Part shown: positions 16,820-23,913 of the stretch, in pieces
How positions within the stretch are numbered: position 1 is the stretch's first letter
How the letters are laid out: each line of letters opens with the position of its first letter
From: a bacterium
Lineage (GTDB): Bacteria > Vulcanimicrobiota > Xenobia > Xenobiales > JADMJV01
Assembly (NCBI GenBank): GCA_030149525.1
Contig: JASBRJ010000033.1
Location: 1 to 41,958 of the forward strand
Direction: 5' to 3'
DNA: 41,958 bases
Translations under genes and position numbers: made by a program
Notes under the pieces: generated by a model
Seen by the model: the letters and a program-made list of their open reading frames with translations, nothing else
Databases searched by the model: none
Told to the model about the DNA's origin: nothing

Positions 16820-17776
16820 TTGAAGCTTTACAAGCGCCGGCCGGGTTGCACTCTCTACGAACTGAGTGACGGGGTTTTTATTGCCACCACACCGCAGACC
16901 AGAGCGATCTGCAACGACCCACTCATCTACGGTCTGAGTTATACTCGAAAACTTCGCCAGGGGTGTGTTTCTGTTCTGAAGACTCTACAACCTGAGCTTG
17001 TAGAAGCGCAGACGGTGGTGGCTCATCTCTTGAGAGGTGGCCTCAATTTTGGGCTTAGGGAAGCGTTGGGAGAGGCTTTCGGGTGGAACGCACACGGCTC
17101 GACGTTTCTGTCGGCCCAAAGAAAACGAACCACAGGCGACCCGGAAAGCTGGGAGATCCGGGAATCGGAGTATCGAAAGTTAGTTGTTCCTCCGGAGGTG
17201 AGCTTCGTCTTGGGCGATGTGGTGGCAAGTGGAGCTAGTCTGGAGTATGGATTAACGACTCTGGCTGATGCGGTCAAAGAGCGGGGGGCGTCTCTTCGTT
17301 CGATCCTCTTTTTTACCATCGGAGGTCCACGCACGGAAGAGGTGTTTCACGCTATGGATGCTCGTCTTCGGCGAGAACATGAGACTTATCAGGGGTCGAT
17401 CTTGATTTATTTGGAGGGGAGATTCCCCCTGGCAGACCGTGAAACATCACTTAAGATCAAGATTACCGGCACCGATTTGCTCCGCCATGGCGGCGATATG
17501 GCCCCGGAATTCCTCGAATCTCAATATGAATGTCCAATGTTTCCCGTGGAACGTTGCACGATCTACGACGCCGGTTCCCGAGCTTTCGAGCCGGACTGTT
17601 ATCTGCAGGACGTTTTAGAGTATTGGGAGCAAGTGGCCAAGTTTCACGAACTGAGTTTCACGGATTACCTCAAAGAGCGAGCGCCTTCCCTCGAGCCGAC
17701 TCGATTTCAAGTGGCCTCTCTGTCCGAACTCGCCGAGATGCAATGTGAGAAGCTGAGAGCCGAACTCAGGGTGTAG
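16820..17776 (+). CDS. Phosphoribosyltransferase-like protein
   Basis: The 318-residue product starts at TTG 16820 with AAGGGA upstream. It shows the core of the type I phosphoribosyltransferase fold: a hydrophobic strand then VLGDVVASGASLE at residues 130-142, resembling the PRPP loop consensus VxxxDDxxxTGxT but with only one acidic residue and Ser-Gly-Ala in place of Thr-Gly-Gly. A preceding VVAHLLRGGLNFGLREALGE resembles the region that positions pyrophosphate. The substrate is unknown and activity is uncertain because of the altered loop. The C-terminal 130 residues have no recognised domain. Confidence 0.6.
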   Translation: MKLYKRRPGCTLYELSDGVFIATTPQTRAICNDPLIYGLSYTRKLRQGCVSVLKTLQPELVEAQTVVAHLLRGGLNFGLREALGEAFGWNAHGSTFLSAQRKRTTGDPESWEIRESEYRKLVVPPEVSFVLGDVVASGASLEYGLTTLADAVKERGASLRSILFFTIGGPRTEEVFHAMDARLRREHETYQGSILIYLEGRFPLADRETSLKIKITGTDLLRHGGDMAPEFLESQYECPMFPVERCTIYDAGSRAFEPDCYLQDVLEYWEQVAKFHELSFTDYLKERAPSLEPTRFQVASLSELAEMQCEKLRAELRV

Positions 17777-17803
17777 CAGGCTGATGCAAAACTCTCCCGT
17801 CGC

Positions 17804-18484
17804 TTAGGGGAATGGATGAATTCCCAGCACATGGTTTTCCAGCTCATCTTGATCGTCCGGATGGCCGGGGAAAGCTTCTTTCAGGCGCGCTTTGGTCTCC
17901 TGAAGAGCGAGCTGAAAAGCCTCCCCATGTTTGCCCTCGGCCAGTGCTTGCGTCCCTCTGGCTGTAATCTCAGCCAACCCCTCGGTTCCAAGGACTTCCT
18001 TGGCTCCACGGTCGGCCAGGACAACCAGCTTACGTTCGGCCAGGGAGATATAGAAGAGCACACCGTTGCGCTGGTCGGTATGGCTGATCTGGTGTTTCCC
18101 GAAGAGGTGAGTTGCCGCTTTCTCCACGGCCACATCTTGCTCGCTTCGTGTGGCAAAAAGAAGAAGCATGGGGGCCAAACTTCGGGAGATCAGCGAAAAG
18201 GCCAAAAAGCCCCCAACCACGCCGAGGAAGGCTGAAAAGAAGGGGACGGAGGCCAGGTGGCTCCAGTCGCCGACCGGATGATTCAAGTGGTCGACCGAAC
18301 CGGCCAGAACCAGCCCGAAAAGCGCCCCTGCGAGCGACCACCAACCGGCCGCCCTGTCGTAAGCTGCAGAGCGGGTGGCAACGGCCATAAGGTACTCACA
18401 GCAAGTCTCCTTTTCAGCTTCAGCAATAGCCGACTTCAGATCTTGTCTTTCCTCTTGGGAAAGCCAGTTAGCTCCTGTTACCAA
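17804..18484 (-). CDS. TPM-domain membrane protein
   Basis: The 226-residue protein has two transmembrane helices (about residues 45-65 and 80-110) and a TPM/YgcG-like domain split around them: CCEYLMAVATRS at 28-39 and GVLFYISLAERKLVVLADRG at about 140-159. TPM domains (TLP18.3/Psb32/MOLO-1) occur in membrane-associated proteins implicated in photosystem repair and envelope processes. TTG start at 18484; the sequence overlaps the stop of the upstream TPM gene by seven bases, with GGAGG ahead of it. The pair is a familiar arrangement, often with LemA, which is absent here. Confidence 0.75.
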   Translation of the reverse strand: MVTGANWLSQEERQDLKSAIAEAEKETCCEYLMAVATRSAAYDRAAGWWSLAGALFGLVLAGSVDHLNHPVGDWSHLASVPFFSAFLGVVGGFLAFSLISRSLAPMLLLFATRSEQDVAVEKAATHLFGKHQISHTDQRNGVLFYISLAERKLVVLADRGAKEVLGTEGLAEITARGTQALAEGKHGEAFQLALQETKARLKEAFPGHPDDQDELENHVLGIHPFP

Positions 18485-19422
18485 CTTCCCGTCGCTCCTC
18501 CGCCACCGCCGAAATCAAAGCCGCCTCCCCCGAAACCTCCACCGCCAAAACTGCTGCCGCCGCCCCAGCCGCCGCTATCCCAACTGCTGTAACCGAAGTA
18601 GCCACGACCTCCACCTCCCATGTCGTACCAAATGAAAACGATCATCAGAATAATGAATAGGACTCCTTTGGCGAGCAGTTCCGCGTAGCCGTCGGTGAAG
18701 AAGTGAACGATGCCACCGCCGAAAAATGTGACGACTCCAAGAATCAGGCCCAACCAAACCAGGCCCCCCATGCTTCTGTTCCCATCAGCCGATTTGGAGG
18801 TGATCCCCAGCACAAAAAGCCCGATAGACAACAGAATGGAAGGGATGACGGCGGCTGTGGGGAGACCGGTGTAGGGGGCGATTCGACCGCCCCAGTTGGA
18901 GAGGGCGAGAACGGCCGGGCTGGTCTTCTCTTTTCGGGTGGCCATAACGTTCAAGGAGCGAACCATGTCGCCTAGACCGTCTGAATACTTCTGCTTCCGG
19001 AAAGACGGCACGCCCTTGCCTTGCATAATGTGTTCGCATTCTGTGTCCCAGCCATGGCCCCAGGCTTCCCCCAGCTCAATTCGAGACTTTCGATCCTCCA
19101 CACTGAGCAGTACAAGGATAGAGTTTTCATCGGCCCCAAACTCGGTGAGTTTTTCTCTCAAAAACCACTCGGTATAGCCTTCAATCTCTTGGGCGTTGGC
19201 GCCATACTCGGCAAGATTGCGAACGGTGATAACCCAGACGGGCGAACCGTGCTTTTCCAGATAGGAGTCACAAGAAATCTGGAGTTCGCCCTCTTTGCTT
19301 TTGCTTAGAACTTTTCCGTAATCCCAGACATGACTGTCTTTCTTGCCTTCTGGGAAAGTTTCGGCCTTTGCTAAGGTGGCGAGAAGCAAGAGAAGGAAAA
19401 GGAAGATTCGTAAATGCCCCAT
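18478..19422 (-). CDS. TPM-domain (YgcG-like) membrane protein with Gly-rich tail
   Basis: The 314-residue protein has a signal peptide (residues 5-20), an extracytoplasmic TPM domain (about 30-170) with the strand-turn ENSILVLLSVEDRKSRIELGEAWG, three transmembrane helices (about 190-275), and a C-terminal tail of Gly/Ser/Phe repeats (SFGGGGFGGGGFDFGGGG, about 290-310). This order matches the YgcG/TPM_phosphatase family, whose Gly-rich tail is typical. Members are often next to LemA; exact function unsettled. It is the first gene of a two-gene minus operon with the smaller TPM protein. Confidence 0.85.
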   Translation of the reverse strand: MGHLRIFLFLLLLLATLAKAETFPEGKKDSHVWDYGKVLSKSKEGELQISCDSYLEKHGSPVWVITVRNLAEYGANAQEIEGYTEWFLREKLTEFGADENSILVLLSVEDRKSRIELGEAWGHGWDTECEHIMQGKGVPSFRKQKYSDGLGDMVRSLNVMATRKEKTSPAVLALSNWGGRIAPYTGLPTAAVIPSILLSIGLFVLGITSKSADGNRSMGGLVWLGLILGVVTFFGGGIVHFFTDGYAELLAKGVLFIILMIVFIWYDMGGGGRGYFGYSSWDSGGWGGGSSFGGGGFGGGGFDFGGGGGATGSW

Positions 19423-19494
19423 GTTTTAGACTTTTCTTTCCGTATAGAGAAAGGACCTCTTTTGACGATAGATGCGTGACGATTCTTTAACGGA

Positions 19495-19752
19495 ATGACG
19501 GTACGGTATAGGCGGATGAGAATGCAGCGAACCAAACAACTAGCCTACCAAACAGACTATCTCCTGGAAGAGAACAGATTCCCGTCGGGCTTCTGGGGGA
19601 CGGAAGACATCTGTGAACCGCAAGCCGAAGAGCTCGCTCGGGAGAAATGGGCTTCCGAAGGGACGGGACTGGGGCTTACCTGGGCCTATACTCTTTGCAA
19701 CTCCGGAGCCAACGGTTCTAATCCCGCTCGCCGTATAAGTACCGTTCGGTAA
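19495..19752 (+). CDS. Possible small hypothetical protein
   Basis: An 85-codon frame between the TPM operon and the nucleotidyltransferase pair. The stretch DYLLEENRFPSGFWGTEDICEPQAEELAREKW reads like real protein, and without it there would be about 300 bases of empty DNA. It overlaps the convergent nucleotidyltransferase gene by 35 bases at its end, the last 25 residues look random, and no clear ribosome site precedes the ATG at 19495. TTGACG at 19462-19467 could be a -35 box but its -10 is poor. Treat as tentative. Confidence 0.35.
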   Translation: MTVRYRRMRMQRTKQLAYQTDYLLEENRFPSGFWGTEDICEPQAEELAREKWASEGTGLGLTWAYTLCNSGANGSNPARRISTVR

Positions 19753-20587
19753 TCTCCACCACAAGCTTTTCCGCCGTTGCGTGATCCGGTTCTTGCGGGA
19801 GTGAAGATTCCGTTTCCAGTTTAGAAAGCGTCTTTTCCCTATCTTTGACCCAGTTAAGAAGCTCAGTATAGCTCATGCTTCCCGCGCGAATTCCCCGCAA
19901 CCAATCAGCGTCCGGCCGATAGACCAGCACTTGACCGCTCTCCAAAATTTCGCATCCCATGTTGAGGAGACGACACAGATGCATAGCGTGCTTTGTGTCG
20001 TAGCCGTGTTGAGCTTCCAGTTCCGCTCGTTTCGGATTGCGGTTTTTTCGCCATTCGCGGTAGGCACGGAAGTGCTTCACCGCTCCTCGATAGGCTCTTT
20101 CTGAAGCTGTGTCGGGAAATTTCGGACTGTTCTCTCCCCGTTTGGCTCCAAAATCTTCCGGTTGAGGTTGGGATGGAGGTTCGGAGGTTAGCCAGCGATA
20201 GTGACGCTCGATCTTTTGCAACTGATGAATGGCGTATCGTCCGAACTTCGTTCCCACATTCTTGGACAAGAAAATGTGGCGATGAGCGATCAGCGGCTCG
20301 GACAGAGCGTGAGAAAAAAGCCAGTCTTCGTGGCGGGTGAAAAGAGTCTCAATGATATTTGGATTACCTTCAAGGGCTAACTTTATGAACTTTTGCAGAG
20401 AGAACAGAACATGATCGCCGCCTTCCGACTGCCACTGTTCGAAATGGGATAACCCCAGAAGATATCTTTTGGGAGGAATGCAGACGCCACGAGTATCGTG
20501 ATCGGACTCAGCGGTGTCGAGGCCATGGGCCCGGCTGCCGCTGAGAACTTTGAAGAGAACCCGCTGATGGGCCCAATGCTCACTCAC
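19718..20587 (-). CDS. RlaP-type nucleotidyltransferase (second of tandem pair)
   Basis: The 289-residue protein belongs to the DNA polymerase beta-like superfamily, COG3541/RlaP type. The catalytic core is near the N-terminus: SGSRAHGLDTAESDHDTRG at residues 16-34, with metal-binding Asp29 and Asp31. The rest is helical with a conserved-looking GYDTKHAMHLCRLL block near 195. RlaP proteins are known from RNA-repair associations with RNA ligases, but no ligase is encoded here. The start overlaps the stop of the homologous upstream gene by four bases. Confidence 0.82.
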   Translation of the reverse strand: MSEHWAHQRVLFKVLSGSRAHGLDTAESDHDTRGVCIPPKRYLLGLSHFEQWQSEGGDHVLFSLQKFIKLALEGNPNIIETLFTRHEDWLFSHALSEPLIAHRHIFLSKNVGTKFGRYAIHQLQKIERHYRWLTSEPPSQPQPEDFGAKRGENSPKFPDTASERAYRGAVKHFRAYREWRKNRNPKRAELEAQHGYDTKHAMHLCRLLNMGCEILESGQVLVYRPDADWLRGIRAGSMSYTELLNWVKDREKTLSKLETESSLPQEPDHATAEKLVVEITERYLYGERD

Positions 20588-21351
20588 GCGCCAAGAGATT
20601 TGCGAGCCCGAACCAGATAGTCGGAGAGGGCGTCCCGGTTGTTGACGCTTTCCGGCAATGTGCTGGCATCGAAGGCGCCGTCCAAACGTTTCTCCAGTTC
20701 ATTGAGTCGGATGAGGTGAACCTGAACCAGTTCCGGGTCTAAGACTTGCTTCTCCGCACCCTCCACCTTGAGTGTGACCAACTCTTTGAGGCCTTCTATC
20801 GAGTAATGATCGGCTAAAACAGGGAGTTGGGCCTCGATCTTCCCGGTCTCCAAGACATAAATTCCGGAAAGCAGAACGCGATAGGCATAGAGGACCGACT
20901 TCGCTGTGGCGCCGGCCTTGGCCATCATCTTACATTCGTTGTTGTAAAATCCGCGATAGTGATGATAGAGGTAGCGGACGATACACGCTTCTCCCAGTTC
21001 ACGAAGCTCATCCAGCCACTGGCCGCCGTGGACGACAAGTGGAGAGTAAAGTTGCTCCAGAACGTAGCCGTTTTTCTTCATCATCATCTCGATGAACTTT
21101 TTCACGTCGTGGGCCACCCAGTCCACCTCAAGCCCGTTGATCTCCTTGGAGACCTGCCAGGTCTCTTCGGCCGATTCCAGACCGATAATTTTGTCGATGG
21201 GTAAAACGAAAGATCCACGGATGTCGACATCGCTGTCGGCTGAGGCAAAACCGTAGAGGTGGGCCCCACTTATGGTTGCGAAGAGTGGAGTAGGACCACT
21301 GGCGACAATCGGCTTCAGGGAAGCCAAATCGAGTTCACGGCTATCTTGCAT
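20584..21351 (-). CDS. RlaP-type nucleotidyltransferase (first of tandem pair)
   Basis: The 255-residue protein has the same core as its neighbour: ISGAHLYGFASADSDVDIRG at about residues 27-46 with Asp41 and Asp43 as metal ligands. Later VDWVAHDVKKFIEMMMKKNGYVLEQL and VLYAYRVLLSGIYVLETG match the RlaP body. It differs enough from the other copy to suggest a divergent rather than recent duplication. The pair is translationally coupled (ATGA). The likely role is nucleotide addition to RNA or another acceptor; acceptor unknown. Confidence 0.85.
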   Translation of the reverse strand: MQDSRELDLASLKPIVASGPTPLFATISGAHLYGFASADSDVDIRGSFVLPIDKIIGLESAEETWQVSKEINGLEVDWVAHDVKKFIEMMMKKNGYVLEQLYSPLVVHGGQWLDELRELGEACIVRYLYHHYRGFYNNECKMMAKAGATAKSVLYAYRVLLSGIYVLETGKIEAQLPVLADHYSIEGLKELVTLKVEGAEKQVLDPELVQVHLIRLNELEKRLDGAFDASTLPESVNNRDALSDYLVRARKSLGA

Positions 21352-21450
21352 CTGGAAAGGTTGGCAGCGAAGGTGGGGTCCTCCTGCCAGAGGGCCTCCC
21401 GGTGACGTTAACAGAGGAGCAAAGGGGCGAGATCACCAACAGTTTCCAGC

Positions 21451-21900
21451 ATGGCAAAGACGAGTCGAATCGAACAGTATCTAGACTTCATGATGTATGT
21501 TTTGAGGGCCGATGGTGTGGTGGACCGGAATGAGAAGGTTCACATGTTGGGCCTCATGGTCGATGGTCTTCAACTGGATCCCGAGCTGATTGAAAAGTAC
21601 AAACAGGAACTGGAAAAGGACGAGTGGGAACCGGTCACCGACGAGGAGCTTCTTAAAGTCACCGAGGGTTTAGAGCCGAGTTCCTTAGCTCATATGGTCA
21701 AAGATGCCTACAGTCTGGCCGCCTCCGACGGAGTCATTCATGAAGCGGAGATTTCCGTCGTTCGACGTTGTCTGAAAGTGCGGGGCATCCCTCTGGAGAA
21801 GTTCTCAGATATCGACCTCTGGGCCCGGCAATCCCTCGCTCTCGCTCACCGAGGGACTTTGCTTCTGACTGTCGGAGACGGCAACACCGATCAAGCCTAA
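21451..21900 (+). CDS. TerB/DjlA-N-like helical protein
   Basis: The 149-residue helical protein has two copies of an EF-loop-like acidic pattern typical of the TerB family: VLRADGVVDRNEKVHMLGLM (about residues 17-36) and LAASDGVIHEAEISVVRRCL (about 89-108). TerB-like domains bind metal ions and membranes or partner proteins. No tellurite-resistance genes (terC, terD) are present, so the name says nothing about tellurite here. Start ATG 21451 has only a weak ribosome site. Confidence 0.72.
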   Translation: MAKTSRIEQYLDFMMYVLRADGVVDRNEKVHMLGLMVDGLQLDPELIEKYKQELEKDEWEPVTDEELLKVTEGLEPSSLAHMVKDAYSLAASDGVIHEAEISVVRRCLKVRGIPLEKFSDIDLWARQSLALAHRGTLLLTVGDGNTDQA

Positions 21901-21945
21901 AGCCTGAGGGCTTAAAGAGATCTGGTCCTCAACGCCTGTGACAGC

Positions 21946-21964
21946 GTCCGCGTAACGCGCGGAC
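21946..21964 (+). terminator. GC-rich hairpin after the TerB-like gene
   Basis: Perfect seven-base stem GTCCGCG / CGCGGAC with a five-base loop, 46 bases after the TerB stop. It lacks a T run, so it is either a Rho-dependent or stabilising hairpin, or a binding site. The gap 21901-22117 otherwise shows only a 12-base palindrome. Confidence 0.35.
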
Positions 21965-22088
21965 CCACCGAACTGGGCGTCCATCTCGAAAGACGCCAGA
22001 GAAAAAGCCGACAGTTTGTTCCAGGTCATGAGAGGAATCTTCTTGCTACCAGGTGGAGAACCTTGCCGCGTGAAAGCGTTTCAAAATA

Positions 22089-22100
22089 ACCCGATCGGGT
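22089..22100. promoter_or_regulatory. 12-base perfect palindrome, possible operator
   Basis: ACCCGATCGGGT is a perfect inverted repeat 17 bases before the glycerophosphodiesterase start. It is in position to be a repressor site or to overlap a promoter; no clear -10 or -35 was seen. Confidence 0.35.
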
Positions 22101-22117
22101 ACGTTTACTGTTGAGGC

Positions 22118-22912
22118 GTGGTGAAAGTTCCTGACAAAATAATGGACGTTTTGGAAGTCTGGTTCAACCGAGGCTATGGTTTGTTGCCGCGCGTTAAAAG
22201 GCGCGTGGAGAACCAGCCTGTGGTTGTCGGGCATCGTGGAGTGTGCGGTCATCCCGCCGTTAAAGAGAATACTCTTGAGGCTTTTGATATCGCCGTAGGT
22301 TTGGGTGGCGGTATCGAACTCGATCTTCGATTGACCAAAGACGGTGTTCCTGTTGTGAGCCATGATCCCGATCTCCAACGGATTCATGGGGCCGAGGGTG
22401 AAATCGCCGAATTAGAGCTTTCCGTTTTGAGAGAGCGGGCCCCTCAAATGCCCACTCTAGATGAAGTGTTTGGTCGTTACGGTACCCGTTGTGCTCACTA
22501 CTTCCTTGAGTCGAAGGTCTATCACCCTGAAGAGGAAGCTTCCCGGCTCATCTCCGAGATTCGAAAGTCGATTCAGCGCTATCAACTGCAAGGCCGAGTG
22601 ACTCTCTTCTCTCTCGATGCTCGGCCGCTGGATGTGGCCCGAAAAGTTTTTCCCGAGCTCCCGAAGGCCTACGTTTTCGGTGTTTCCCCCAAAGAAGCTG
22701 TAGACTATGCCTTGAGCCACAAAGACACCGGTGTGGCGGGCTGGTATTTCAGCTTTCCCGGTCGCATTCGAAAGTTTCTCGCTGAACGCGATCTGCACGA
22801 GGGAGTGGGTCACATTGACTACAGGAACACCCTGACTGCCTGCTCCAATCGGGGTTTCCGCTACGTTTTCACCAATCGAATCGACCGCGTTGTCAACCCT
22901 GAGAACTCATAG
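22118..22912 (+). CDS. Glycerophosphodiester phosphodiesterase
   Basis: The 264-residue enzyme hydrolyses glycerophosphodiesters from lipid turnover to glycerol-3-phosphate and an alcohol. The GDPD TIM-barrel motifs are intact: GHRG (His39-Arg40), ENTLEAFDIAV (Glu50), GIELDLRLTKDGVPVVSHD (Glu67, Asp69, His82), and later LESKV. The start is a GTG at 22118, or the adjacent GTG at 22121, after GAGG. There is no obvious signal peptide, so it may be cytosolic or membrane-associated through its amphipathic N-terminus. Confidence 0.88.
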   Translation: MVKVPDKIMDVLEVWFNRGYGLLPRVKRRVENQPVVVGHRGVCGHPAVKENTLEAFDIAVGLGGGIELDLRLTKDGVPVVSHDPDLQRIHGAEGEIAELELSVLRERAPQMPTLDEVFGRYGTRCAHYFLESKVYHPEEEASRLISEIRKSIQRYQLQGRVTLFSLDARPLDVARKVFPELPKAYVFGVSPKEAVDYALSHKDTGVAGWYFSFPGRIRKFLAERDLHEGVGHIDYRNTLTACSNRGFRYVFTNRIDRVVNPENS

Positions 22913-22978
22913 GCCACAAGCTCCTCGACTACCGTTTTGACAGGGATTCCCTGGAATCGGCAGGAACCTAAACTATTA

Positions 22979-23725
22979 ATGTTGAGGAAGCTCTTTCAAG
23001 GTCTGCGCGCATTGCGCAAGGGGGACGACGATCCGGACTGGCAGTATGATGAGCGCCGCGAACTTGTCCGCATGCGCTGCCACTACGATGTAGAATACAA
23101 ATTCCGGGATAAGCGCCATAAGGGACAGATCGTAGATATGAGTCTCGGTGGCATGAAGCTTCGATGCTTTCAGCCTCCCCAGGTGGGAGATGTGGTGGAT
23201 GTCACCTATCAGGTTCCTGCTGTGAATGTGCAAAACCAATCCGTCCCTTGCAAGGTACAATGGGTGAGAGCCCGGGAGCGAGATTTCGTCCAGTTTGTAG
23301 GTCTGGCCTACGATGCTAGCGACGAAGTCTTACGTCAGTCCTGGGTCAAGATGGTTCTCAAACAGTTGGGCTTTCGCCCCGATAAGATTTTTCAGCGTCG
23401 TAAGTATGTGAGGGCCGAGTGTTTCGTTCCCGTGAGGGTTGTCTTCGAACGGGTGAAGAACTTCGACGGTCGGCTCTACAATCTGGGTGTCCAGGGAGCC
23501 CTCGTGGAGGGGCCGACCGATCTCGACCCCGGTGAAATCGTAGAGCTTCATATCGGCCCGTTCGAAGAGCTTCCGTTCTTTCAGGTAACCGGTGTGGTCG
23601 CTCAGAGGACCAATCAGCATAAGAACTATCTTTTGGGTGTCAAGTTTGATGAGATGAGCGAGAGAGCTACGGATTGTTTGGGTCGGTATATGCGGCATCT
23701 CTTATTGAATCATTGGGAGGCCTGA
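22979..23725 (+). CDS. Double PilZ-domain protein
   Basis: The 248-residue protein has two PilZ domains in tandem. Domain 1 has RRELVRMRC and DMSLGGMKL, matching the c-di-GMP-binding RxxxR and D/NxSxxG motifs. Domain 2 has QRRKYVRAE but NLGVQGALV, with Gly in place of the Ser, so it may bind c-di-GMP weakly or not at all. The tail (SERATDCLGRYMRHLLLNH) is a helix. ATG 22979 is chosen; a TTG at 22937 would add 14 residues. It heads a likely operon with the CPXCG and kinase genes, linking c-di-GMP and Ser/Thr signalling by position. Confidence 0.82.
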   Translation: MLRKLFQGLRALRKGDDDPDWQYDERRELVRMRCHYDVEYKFRDKRHKGQIVDMSLGGMKLRCFQPPQVGDVVDVTYQVPAVNVQNQSVPCKVQWVRARERDFVQFVGLAYDASDEVLRQSWVKMVLKQLGFRPDKIFQRRKYVRAECFVPVRVVFERVKNFDGRLYNLGVQGALVEGPTDLDPGEIVELHIGPFEELPFFQVTGVVAQRTNQHKNYLLGVKFDEMSERATDCLGRYMRHLLLNHWEA

Positions 23726-23730
23726 GGGGC

Positions 23731-23913
23731 TTGGAAGAGGCGTTCTTTACCTGTCCTCACTGTTGGGAGACAGTCAGCATTCTGGTGGATATCAGTCTTG
23801 ACGGTCGTCATCGATTTGTTGAGGATTGCGAAGTTTGCTGCAATCCTATCGATTTTGTCGCCCTGGTTACGGAGCATTCCGTGACAAATCTGGAGGCGAA
23901 TCCCGCTCAATGA
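23731..23913 (+). CDS. CPXCG-motif cysteine-rich small protein
   Basis: A 60-residue protein from TTG 23731, preceded by GAGGGG just after the PilZ stop. It has the CPXCG family pattern: FTCPHCWETVSILVDIS (first CxxC) and VEDCEVCCNPIDF (second). This is a compact zinc ribbon of unknown function and normal family length. Its stop overlaps the kinase ATG (ATGA, 23910-23913), so the kinase is translated by coupling. Confidence 0.75.
   Translation: MEEAFFTCPHCWETVSILVDISLDGRHRFVEDCEVCCNPIDFVALVTEHSVTNLEANPAQ

Noticed and set aside
21451-21900. Tellurite-resistance role for the TerB-like gene
   Set aside because: No terC/terD or related genes are nearby; TerB-like domains are widespread outside tellurite loci.
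21805-22029. Minus-strand frame of 74 codons (starting MTWNKLSAFSLASFEMDAQF)
   Set aside because: Overlaps the TerB-like gene by about 96 bases, has only a weak ribosome site and no family match. The first half looks protein-like, so it could be revisited if conserved.
22937-22978. Perfect -35 box TTGACA (22937-22942) as promoter of the PilZ-PilZ gene
   Set aside because: No -10 at 16-18 bases; the nearest TAAACT is about 26 bases away.
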